NCBI GenBank assembly: GCA_033064195.1 | Contig: JARBJD010000069.1 | Span: 124,001 to 188,000 of the forward strand | From: Blattamonas nauphoetae | Taxonomy: Eukaryota; Preaxostyla; Oxymonadida | Direction: 5' to 3' | DNA: 64,000 nt | In this document: positions 23,148 through 30,694 of the stretch, piece after piece | How the letters are laid out: every line of letters begins with the position of its first letter | Position numbering within the stretch: position 1 is the stretch's first letter | Notes under the pieces: generated by a model | Database searches by the model: none | What the model was told of the DNA's origin: nothing | The model's input: the letters and a program-made list of their open reading frames with translations, nothing else | Program-made: the position numbers and the translations under genes

Positions 23148-25016
23148 TCAATTTGGGATAATCCCTAAATCTTTGTGCAATGCTTTCAACGTGTGATTTG
23201 GATAATACTCAACAATAGGAACGTCATTGCTGAATCGTAGGACCCACCACGTCGTGGCAGTAGTTGCTAGAATCGGTGCTGGAGGATGAGTAAATGTTGT
23301 CATATCACCACCACTTTGACTTGGATTGTACACATTGTAGTATGTGTCAAGATTGCCTTGATATATTGGTTGTGATCTCAAAGTGACCGGAACATTCTGG
23401 CCTTTAGAACTGATGGAATCATTACAGTTTGTTGGACATCCACTTCTTTGTGTTGAGAAGCACAAGAGGAAGTCAGTATTGTCATGAATCGGACGCACTC
23501 TTGTCATTGTTTCATTTGGATAATTCATATCATTTCTGAGTTTATCTTCAACAAGAGAATCTGTTAATGATCGCTCCAAATCATCAGGTACAGCTAGGTA
23601 CGAATCAAGATTGAGAGTTGATAATGCGAACTGGTAGAAGCGAGCTCCAATAGTGGTAGTCGGATTATCCGGATAGTATTTGTTGAGTAGATTCACACGA
23701 AGATCCTTCTGCATTGGATTGTGGAAGCAAGTGACTTCATTATCATAGTGACGAAACAGTAACATAAGATCCTTTGCATTAGTGAGTACCATCTGCTGAG
23801 TACAATCAATTCCTTGCGCTGTTGGTGTTTTCTGAAATGGATAGAACGAGATTCTCTCTGCCGGAATTGTTCCTGGACGATTCGTGTACATCTTCCTGAG
23901 ACTCTCTTTCGCGATTTCTTTCATTTTGTATCCAGCACTCATGCAATAAACGTCATCAACGCGATAATCGGTGATGTTTAGTGAAATGTACTGATCCACA
24001 TATTCTGGTTCTGTAGCTACAATGCCAGCAGAATTAAAGTAGATGTCTTGAGTCACAGTTGGTTGCAGAAATGATTGACCAATCTGAACGAAGTTCTTGG
24101 TGCATGATGTGACAAGATTGTTCAGAAAGAATGGACGATGTTTAATACAATCGGCAATTGATGTTTTAATTGGCGGTGCTGCTTTAGTCCCAACTACAAT
24201 TGATGATAGAGTATTTTTGAAAGTGAGTTCAGGATTTACTGGACAACAAACAAATGCATTCTCATTGATGTATACACTCAATTTCAAATCACCAAATAGA
24301 CAACGAGGATAGTCAGTCATTCCTGAGAATATAAGAAGATCTTCAAGGTTAATTGACACACGAATTGGCACATCAATGGTATCTTTGAAAACACCACTTC
24401 CATACGTTGTTGTGAAATCCGATAGTGGAATGTACACCCCGGCAACAGATTCATCGTGAGTCCAAGCATTTTGCCATGGTGTATGTGAGTGTTTCCGGTT
24501 CTCCAATTGACTCTTTGGTTTGATCATGTTGTATATGTGAGACTCCATTGAGACATCATTATTTGCTGTGCTTGTGATTCTTTGATTGTTGTGAAGAACT
24601 GTGAACCTACTAAAGATTGATGCCGAATGCTTGAGACCAACGAAGATGAATATCCTCTCATTCATGAACGATCCCACTTTCCCAGATGTAGTCTGCCAGT
24701 TGTTGACTTTCAGTGTTGCTGTCATTGTGAATGTAATGAATGAATCATCGATTTGACAAATGTCCTGATTACCAGTGAGTGGAATGATGATTTCTTGTCC
24801 TTTGTAGAATCTTGAATTCTCCGATGGTTTCAACTCTTCGATCGAAGTGCTGTGTGCGCCATCGTTCAATAGGAAATTGACGTGATGTTCGGACATTAGT
24901 TGTTGTTGTATTTGACCAATATCATCTCTGGTGTACTTGATTGATCCGGTGCTGTTTCCAGTCAATGTTGATGCTCCATGTCTTTTGTTTGTCAGATGTG
25001 TAATGTGTGAGTTCAT
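23148..25016 (-). CDS. Polinton capsid-type protein B (double jelly-roll-like)
   Basis: 622 residues with the same segment order as protein A: YKGQEIIIPLTGN near residue 70, then the HTPWQNAWTHDESVAGVYIP line, the YPRCLFGDLKLSVYI line, and CCPVNPELTFKNTL. The size and the two successive beta-rich halves fit the Polinton major capsid protein. The family assignment rests on context and general pattern; profile or structure comparison would be decisive. The gene sits between protein A and the small MAPG proteins in a tightly packed minus-strand block. Confidence 0.65.
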   Translation of the reverse strand: MNSHITHLTNKRHGASTLTGNSTGSIKYTRDDIGQIQQQLMSEHHVNFLLNDGAHSTSIEELKPSENSRFYKGQEIIIPLTGNQDICQIDDSFITFTMTATLKVNNWQTTSGKVGSFMNERIFIFVGLKHSASIFSRFTVLHNNQRITSTANNDVSMESHIYNMIKPKSQLENRKHSHTPWQNAWTHDESVAGVYIPLSDFTTTYGSGVFKDTIDVPIRVSINLEDLLIFSGMTDYPRCLFGDLKLSVYINENAFVCCPVNPELTFKNTLSSIVVGTKAAPPIKTSIADCIKHRPFFLNNLVTSCTKNFVQIGQSFLQPTVTQDIYFNSAGIVATEPEYVDQYISLNITDYRVDDVYCMSAGYKMKEIAKESLRKMYTNRPGTIPAERISFYPFQKTPTAQGIDCTQQMVLTNAKDLMLLFRHYDNEVTCFHNPMQKDLRVNLLNKYYPDNPTTTIGARFYQFALSTLNLDSYLAVPDDLERSLTDSLVEDKLRNDMNYPNETMTRVRPIHDNTDFLLCFSTQRSGCPTNCNDSISSKGQNVPVTLRSQPIYQGNLDTYYNVYNPSQSGGDMTTFTHPPAPILATTATTWWVLRFSNDVPIVEYYPNHTLKALHKDLGIIPN

Positions 25017-25045
25017 TTTAACAAAAATAAAAAAGTCCTTTTTGC

Positions 25046-25345
25046 TTATTTCCTTTTCAACTTTTTCTTTGCCTTCGGTTTCAGCTTTTCTTCCAATCTC
25101 AGTATTTCACCTCTGAGCTGATTCGCTAGTGAATTGTTTCCTTCATGGATGGCTTGCTCGTATTGTGTCATCTTTTCTGCATGGATTTGCTGATCCGATT
25201 TCACATCTGGTATCATCTCCACTCCTGTCTGTGCAATCTTGGAAATCACTGGTCCTACAAACGGAATAAGATTCAAAAATGGTGCTCCAATTCTGAGAAT
25301 AGTTTTGCCGACTCCTGCTAGTTTTGATAACCAACCTGGTGCCAT
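25046..25345 (-). CDS. Polinton small MAPG protein 1 (hydrophobic N-terminus, basic tail)
   Basis: 99 residues starting MAPGWLSKLAGVGKTILRIG, chosen over upstream Met codons because the AT-rich motif sits directly before it and the neighbour starts the same way. A Gly/Ile-rich amphipathic or membrane-active stretch is followed by an acidic-basic helical region and a Lys-rich end (KPKAKKKLKRK). Comparable small virion proteins occur in adenovirus-like and Polinton elements; function is inferred only from this resemblance. Confidence 0.5.
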   Translation of the reverse strand: MAPGWLSKLAGVGKTILRIGAPFLNLIPFVGPVISKIAQTGVEMIPDVKSDQQIHAEKMTQYEQAIHEGNNSLANQLRGEILRLEEKLKPKAKKKLKRK

Positions 25346-25376
25346 TTTACTAAAAATAAAAATATCAATATTGGAT

Positions 25377-25730
25377 TTATAATCCTTTGAATTGAATTTT
25401 TGAATTCGACGACTGGGGTATGTCATCATTAACGTACCGAGCATTTCGTGGAGGTTCATAATCACTCATCTGTCTTGTCTCTGCAAGGCTTCGAACCCGA
25501 CTGGGGTCGAGTGGTTGTTGTGGTGCTCGATTAGTTACTTTACTTTGCTGATAGGAGTCCATCATTCCTCCTAATCCTTGAAGAATTCCTCCTGCTGTTT
25601 GTCCGAATTTACTGTTGGTTTGTGACAGCAATCCACCTCCGACTTGAAGTAATGAGGGTGCTAATGGTTTGATGAATTGAAAGAATTGTTTACCAATATT
25701 TTTGAGCTTGTTGAAACTTCCAGGTGCCAT
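25377..25730 (-). CDS. Polinton small MAPG protein 2 (Gly-rich)
   Basis: 117 residues starting MAPGSFNKLKNIGKQFFQFI, clearly related at the N-terminus to its downstream neighbour, followed by a Gly/Gln-rich stretch (GGILQGLGGMMDSYQQ). Its C-terminal third includes the RVRSLAETRQ segment encoded by one copy of the palindromic repeat that recurs in this element. Probably a minor virion protein. Confidence 0.5.
   Translation of the reverse strand: MAPGSFNKLKNIGKQFFQFIKPLAPSLLQVGGGLLSQTNSKFGQTAGGILQGLGGMMDSYQQSKVTNRAPQQPLDPSRVRSLAETRQMSDYEPPRNARYVNDDIPQSSNSKIQFKGL
25478..25513. repeat. Palindromic TTCGAA repeat, copy 1
   Basis: Contains GCAAGGCTTCGAACCCGA followed by CTGGGGTCGAG. It lies inside the coding region of small MAPG protein 2. 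The two halves can each form a hairpin around the GGCTTCGAA core. Confidence 0.75.
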
Positions 25731-25765
25731 TTTAGTAAAAATAAAAAAACTAATTCGTTAATAAT

Positions 25766-26362
25766 TTATCTCGGGATTGCCTTCGTCAATGAAATACCAT
25801 AGTTGAGAATGGTGTTGTATGCTTCGTTGAAGGCGATACTCATATCTTTTCCTCCAACAAGGATCTTGAAAATAGTTCGAAAGATTGGGAGTGAATTAAT
25901 GCAGGAACATTTTGTTGACAAATCATCCAATTCAATCACGACATCGTTTATTCCTGTCAGTGTCGCAATCAGTGCACATAAATCACTTTGGTTTGTGATC
26001 AGTTTCTTCGATGGTTCAATGAGATTATTCAATAGTTTCTTTTCACATGCGAATGCATTTTTGTAAACGAGCAGTAGTTGATCTTTGAATGCAGTAATGT
26101 TTGAGGTGTACTCACGAAGCGGAATTGAGCGGCTTTGGATTGGAGCTGATGGATATATCTCGAGTGGTGGCGGGTCATATTTATCTCGTTCATTTGTGAC
26201 CACAGGTTCAGAGCACAATCTTTCCATCTCCATCTTTGACCCTCTATTATCTACGCCGGCTTTGCTTCGATCTTCAATGATGACATTGTTGGTGATTGAT
26301 GTTGGTACTGAAGAAGAACTTGTGTGTTTCGTAAATTGACAACTTAGAATTGGTTGCATCAC
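25766..26362 (-). CDS. Polinton protein of unknown function with a Pro-rich PSAP segment
   Basis: 198 residues. The N-terminal half is polar with DPPPLEIYPSAPIQ near residue 65-78; the C-terminal half is helical with several Cys. The PSAP tetrapeptide resembles ESCRT-recruiting late motifs of enveloped viruses, but four residues can occur by chance. The gene lies in the minus-strand virion-gene block with its own AT-rich upstream motif. Confidence 0.4.
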   Translation of the reverse strand: MMQPILSCQFTKHTSSSSVPTSITNNVIIEDRSKAGVDNRGSKMEMERLCSEPVVTNERDKYDPPPLEIYPSAPIQSRSIPLREYTSNITAFKDQLLLVYKNAFACEKKLLNNLIEPSKKLITNQSDLCALIATLTGINDVVIELDDLSTKCSCINSLPIFRTIFKILVGGKDMSIAFNEAYNTILNYGISLTKAIPR

Positions 26363-26399
26363 TTTCTATAAAAATAAAAAACGATTATTTATGTTTTAG

Positions 26400-27200
26400 T
26401 TAACCGCTTACTCCCATGGTCTTGACCAAATGTGCGTATTGAGCGTATTCAGGCATGTAATCATTTTGGTATCTACTGATGTCTTCAGTTCTTGTTCTGT
26501 ATGCTGCAGTTGTCAGTTGGTTCACAAGTGTTGAGATGACAGCTGTATGTCGACCAAGGAAAGTATTTAAATCTTCTGTGCTCTCAATGAATTCGAGAAA
26601 CTGTGGATGAATTTGTTCCTTAAACGCTTTTCTTGTCTTTAATCTCTGATGTTCTGGATTTGAACTGATGAAATTTTCAACGTAGTTTTCAAGCCATTGA
26701 TCCCACATCTGTGCTGCAACTTTTGATTGAATGGAATTGAAAACCATATTATCCAACACATTGTTGCTGACATCTGCAGGTTTTTCTCGACTTGCACGAT
26801 ATCCCTTCAACGTATCATTCATGAATTCACCAACGGCTTTCTTCATGATTGCGTAAGGTTGTTTTGATCGTTGTTCTTGCATTTCTGAGTAGCTAATGTC
26901 GTGATATGTTGATGGTACTTCATATGTACCAGTTTTGAGAAAATTCTGATGGACAGCTTTGATTTTTCTTCCGTTATCTTGACGAAATTGTGAATATGAT
27001 GTCTGACGACGTGAATCTGGTGTTGGATTCATTGAATAATATGTTTCGATGACAGGTCGACTGTGATACGGTGCAAGCATGAAACCATTGGCGGCAATCA
27101 GATCTTTTGTGTCTTTGTCGTAGACCATCACATCGGGAACTTTACCATATTTTTCCATTTTCACTTCCCAATTATGTCCAGTTCGTTCAATATATTCCAA
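26400..27200 (-). CDS. Polinton helical protein, function unknown
   Basis: 266 residues, mainly helical and polar (IESTEDLNTFLGRHTAVIST near the end). I recognise no family; it does not look like a jelly-roll penton protein. Its place between capsid-type genes and the packaging ATPase suggests a structural or packaging role. Confidence 0.45.
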   Translation of the reverse strand: MEYIERTGHNWEVKMEKYGKVPDVMVYDKDTKDLIAANGFMLAPYHSRPVIETYYSMNPTPDSRRQTSYSQFRQDNGRKIKAVHQNFLKTGTYEVPSTYHDISYSEMQEQRSKQPYAIMKKAVGEFMNDTLKGYRASREKPADVSNNVLDNMVFNSIQSKVAAQMWDQWLENYVENFISSNPEHQRLKTRKAFKEQIHPQFLEFIESTEDLNTFLGRHTAVISTLVNQLTTAAYRTRTEDISRYQNDYMPEYAQYAHLVKTMGVSG

Positions 27201-27361
27201 AGCTGATGGAACACTACTGAGTGCAGAATTGAATTTGGTGCGAATGTCATCATCAGCATAGATTCTTTCATTGCATCCAAAGCCCCCTGATCATATCTCA
27301 TTTTCGGTTTCTTCGCTGGTGCTTTTCTTTGTGGTGGATTGAACTTTATCTTTTCAGTCAT
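27161..27361 (-). CDS. Polinton small basic open frame
   Basis: 66 residues beginning MTEKIKFNPPQRKAPAKKPK, basic and Pro-rich at the N-terminus. The AT-rich Polinton motif lies just upstream, which supports a real gene start here. It abuts the preceding frame. Function unknown. Confidence 0.35.
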   Translation of the reverse strand: MTEKIKFNPPQRKAPAKKPKMRYDQGALDAMKESMLMMTFAPNSILHSVVFHQLWNILNELDIIGK

Positions 27362-27420
27362 GTTGTTTTCATACAAAATAAAAAAATGAAAACTACATTT
27401 TAAATGCAGATAAATCATAA

Positions 27421-28266
27421 ATGAAAAGATCAACCTCATCATTGACAGCCTACGTGAATGCAAAATTGAATGAAGCATCAAACAGAAATGTTTCACACGA
27501 AGTCCAATCACAAATACATCCAGACTTGAATTTCAATCGCAACAGTGTCAATGTACTTGTTGGAAACAGAGGAAGTGGAAAAACCTTTAATGCTCTTCGA
27601 GAGATTGCCAAGCTACAAAATGTTCAAGTCAGAAACGAACTATTCCATCTGTTTGTCTTCGTCACTGATAAGAACATTGATCCAACCTTCGACAAGTTCA
27701 AACCAATCCTGAACGTTCCTTATGTGAAAGTGAAGTACGAAGATGCACTTCCATTTCTGTTGGAATTGTCTCAATCTAAAGCCGCGTATGAAGAGATCAT
27801 AGACAACCAATGGCAAGACAGAATCACTGATGAATGCAGGGAGGATCTCTTTAATGCACTGTACATTGATGACTTCTCAGTTAAGAATCTCCAAACAATA
27901 ATCCTCCTTGATGACTGTCGCAGAATCCTAGGTGAACGTAGAACATCCAAAAATAGAATGACAATGATGGACTTGTTACTGGAGAATCGACAACCAAAGT
28001 TCACATTCTTTCTGACAATGCATGAGCTGTTCAGTCTGTCAGCAGACATGAAGTCAAACATTGATTCGATGTGGATCTTTGGAGGATTCAACAAAGAACG
28101 AATCAGCAGAGTCTATCCTCAATTGAACTCTCCAATAGATATTCGACACTTCTGGAATGTCTATCAACGAAAACAAAAATGTGAAGCAGTCATTCTTCGA
28201 TACAATACAGATGGAGTTGCACTGACTGAGATCAACAAAGATGGTTTAATCAGAAGGGTCAGTTAA
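27421..28266 (+). CDS. Polinton genome-packaging ATPase (FtsK/HerA, A32-like)
   Basis: 281 residues. A P-loop, VLVGNRGSGKTFNALREI, is at residues about 42-59 and a hydrophobic Walker B-type strand, TIILLDDCRRIL, is near residue 160. Length and motif spacing fit the A32-like packaging ATPases of Polintons, virophages and large DNA viruses, which pump DNA into the capsid. It is the only plus-strand gene of the element, set between two divergent or convergent minus-strand blocks. Confidence 0.8.
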   Translation: MKRSTSSLTAYVNAKLNEASNRNVSHEVQSQIHPDLNFNRNSVNVLVGNRGSGKTFNALREIAKLQNVQVRNELFHLFVFVTDKNIDPTFDKFKPILNVPYVKVKYEDALPFLLELSQSKAAYEEIIDNQWQDRITDECREDLFNALYIDDFSVKNLQTIILLDDCRRILGERRTSKNRMTMMDLLLENRQPKFTFFLTMHELFSLSADMKSNIDSMWIFGGFNKERISRVYPQLNSPIDIRHFWNVYQRKQKCEAVILRYNTDGVALTEINKDGLIRRVS

Positions 28267-28596
28267 GTCTTGAATGAGATTGTGAATGGTCTCGTCAAGA
28301 CTTCGAAGCCTCATGCTGAGAGTGTCTGTTAGCGTTCGAATTGATTCTTCAATGTCTGATAATCTTTGATCAATCGAAGATTCACCGATGTTCTCATTGC
28401 TGACTTTCCGAAGTGCTATCTCACCTCTTATTTTTGTTATTCTGTATCCATCAATTTGGATCATCCGATTTAGTTTTTGAATCGTCAATTCAATCAATTC
28501 CTTTCTATTTTTTTCCAAATATCTCTGAAAGTCGTGAATGTTTGTGAACTCTTTCTGTTCAGGATCAAAAGGTTCTAATATTTTCAATGATGTCAT
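28246..28596 (-). CDS. Polinton small coiled-coil protein
   Basis: 116 residues, acidic and helical. Its 3' end overlaps the ATPase gene by about 20 bp on the opposite strand. A partial copy of the recurring palindromic repeat (CTTCGAAGCCTCAT) falls in its C-terminal coding region near 28,300. Family unknown. Confidence 0.4.
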   Translation of the reverse strand: MTSLKILEPFDPEQKEFTNIHDFQRYLEKNRKELIELTIQKLNRMIQIDGYRITKIRGEIALRKVSNENIGESSIDQRLSDIEESIRTLTDTLSMRLRSLDETIHNLIQDLTDPSD

Positions 28597-28616
28597 TTAA
28601 CTGAAATAAAAACTTC

Positions 28617-28655
28617 CGACTCTCACCGAGAGTTCGAAGCCTTGCAAAGGTCTGC
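28617..28655. repeat. Palindromic TTCGAA repeat, copy 2
   Basis: ACTCTCACCGAGAGTTCGAA followed by GCCTTGCAAAGGTC lies in the spacer between the integrase and the small coiled-coil gene, in the opposite orientation to copy 1. CTCTCACCGAGAG can form a hairpin. Confidence 0.75.
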
Positions 28656-28656
28656 A

Positions 28657-30645
28657 TTACACCAAATTAAATTCATTAATGAACTCTGGTGACAAATCGT
28701 CGATGGAAGCAGCGTGATATTTCGTGTGTTGAATAGGAACGTACACCACATTCGATAAACTAGTGAGTCCATTCAATAATGATGCCATTACATTTCCGTG
28801 TTTGTATTCAATGAATTGTCCAACAAATTGAAACTGTCTTCGCTTCTTCTGAAACTTGGCAGAAGTTTTGTTTAAATCAAGGTGAATCAACAGTATGTTT
28901 CCTGGTTTGTATCGCCAAAGCATCTGCGTTGTCTGCTGTCGTTGGATGTTCTTCAATTGCTCTTCACAACTGGAGATGTACAGTGCTTCGATTTCACGAT
29001 TGTTTTGTGCTTGCTGTGGAGTGAATTTGTTCCAGTACGCTCGATGTGGAGTCATGTTGTAATAGTTCACCATCTGATTCATCAGCGTATGATTTGCCAT
29101 CTGTGTCGCATTGTCTTGGAATCCATCTCTGATTGTTCTTATTACTCGATCGACAATTCGACTATGATTTGTGAATGGTGAACTCGTGAAATAAGTACTG
29201 ACTTTCTGCATCTTAAAATACGTTAATGCTTCAGTACTTGTCCAAGCAGATTCTCCATCACCTCGAATGTTGTTGACTTTGACTCCACGATGATGAATGA
29301 GATCATTGATTGCAGTCTTGACTTTGCTCCATGATTTGTCCAGAACTGGAATCACAACAAGGTATTTGGTGTTGATGTTGATGGCAAAGAGATATATTTG
29401 CAGAACTGTTTTCGACGTTGGTGATTGAATGAAAACGAGATCAATTTCCCATGATCCTGACTTCGGTGAGAAGTATGGTCGGTCACAATTCTGTGGTATT
29501 TTTCTGTCTGAGGTTTGGTGTGGATCACCAGTAATTGCTTTCGACATGAACTGCATCTTTGATCGAAATGGATATGATATTTTTTCAACCGGTCGAGTCA
29601 TTGGCAATCCATTGGCAATATTTGCTCGTTGTTTTTCCCGTAAGTTCATTGTTTGCTTTGGATTTGCTAGAGTCCATCGGTGTACATATTCCTCATACCA
29701 ATCGTGAAATGATCGTCCCCCATACGGGATTTGTTTAGGATGAGCAAGAATGAAATCAGTGTCATCACTATCAACAGCTCTGGGTATGTGTGATAAAATA
29801 AACAAGTCACGATTCATCTTCTTCGAATCGACAATCTGTTTTGTGATGAATTGTTCCATCCGTTGCTGATTGTCCATGATTGAGTTCTCAGCTTTGATTT
29901 GTTCATCTTCTGAATTGTCTTTTTGTTGATGATCAAACATTCCTTTCATCACTTCCAATTTATCGAGGACTTGGCGAGTGGTTAATTCCGATCGTGTCAC
30001 CTCTGATGGATTCATTGACACAATGTCAGGCACCTGTGAAATCGTCAGAAATATATCTTCATTGAACCTTCTCTCCCGTGCTGGAAAGTCATGATGTGAT
30101 TGTTTCAAACGTCTCTTCTTACCAGCTCTGATTGATGACGATAGTGTGGAACTGTCTTGCATTTGCCAGGCTTCGAACTCTCGGTGAGAGTCTCGTCTTT
30201 GCAAGGCTTCGAACCCGACAGGGGTCGAGTCGGACATTTGCTTTGGAATCGTTGTAGGTATTGTCTCGCCACTGTGAGGCTTCGAACTCATGGTGAAATT
30301 TGGTTGCCCAAAATGGATTTGATTAAATTCATAGTAAAATTGTTGAGAAGCTTGATATGCTCGTTCAGCGGTGATATCGTCTATCTGTTTTCCTGTGAAT
30401 CCGTTCACAAACAATTGGACAACTCTCCTTCCATCAGCAAGTGACAAATTTGGAGATTGATCTCCCGTCAACCAATCATTAAAATATGTGTCATCATCTG
30501 CATCATACTCTTCCCATCCATCTTTGGTATGATAGACGGGTAAAATTTGAGTTGGATCATTTCTGACATGACCTATTGAACTTCGACGGTGTCGTGTGTG
30601 GGTAGCAAGGTTTTTGACAATTGCAATGATTTTGGAATCATCCAT
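28657..30645 (-). CDS. Polinton integrase (retroviral/RVE type)
   Basis: 662 residues. A long, poorly conserved N-terminal half is followed by an RNase H-like integrase core beginning near residue 395 (SGSWEIDLVFIQSPT; VNNIRGDGESAW near 460) and a C-terminal SH3/chromo-like beta region (MLWRYKPGNILLIHLDLNK). Polinton integrases insert the element and make short target duplications. Two or three copies of the TTCGAA palindromic repeat lie inside the N-terminal coding region (30,165-30,300), giving the SDSTPVGFEALQRRDSHREF segment. Confidence 0.8.
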   Translation of the reverse strand: MDDSKIIAIVKNLATHTRHRRSSIGHVRNDPTQILPVYHTKDGWEEYDADDDTYFNDWLTGDQSPNLSLADGRRVVQLFVNGFTGKQIDDITAERAYQASQQFYYEFNQIHFGQPNFTMSSKPHSGETIPTTIPKQMSDSTPVGFEALQRRDSHREFEAWQMQDSSTLSSSIRAGKKRRLKQSHHDFPARERRFNEDIFLTISQVPDIVSMNPSEVTRSELTTRQVLDKLEVMKGMFDHQQKDNSEDEQIKAENSIMDNQQRMEQFITKQIVDSKKMNRDLFILSHIPRAVDSDDTDFILAHPKQIPYGGRSFHDWYEEYVHRWTLANPKQTMNLREKQRANIANGLPMTRPVEKISYPFRSKMQFMSKAITGDPHQTSDRKIPQNCDRPYFSPKSGSWEIDLVFIQSPTSKTVLQIYLFAININTKYLVVIPVLDKSWSKVKTAINDLIHHRGVKVNNIRGDGESAWTSTEALTYFKMQKVSTYFTSSPFTNHSRIVDRVIRTIRDGFQDNATQMANHTLMNQMVNYYNMTPHRAYWNKFTPQQAQNNREIEALYISSCEEQLKNIQRQQTTQMLWRYKPGNILLIHLDLNKTSAKFQKKRRQFQFVGQFIEYKHGNVMASLLNGLTSLSNVVYVPIQHTKYHAASIDDLSPEFINEFNLV
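30165..30300. repeat. Palindromic TTCGAA repeats, tandem copies 3-5
   Basis: Two adjoining copies (CCAGGCTTCGAACTCTCGG; then GCAAGGCTTCGAACCCGA with CAGGGGTCGAG) and a weaker third (GAGGCTTCGAACTCATGG near 30,277) fall inside the N-terminal coding region of the integrase without closing the frame. Confidence 0.75.
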
Positions 30646-30694
30646 TTATTCAAAAATAAAGTTTGTGTTTATTTGAATTTGTAATCCACTGCTT

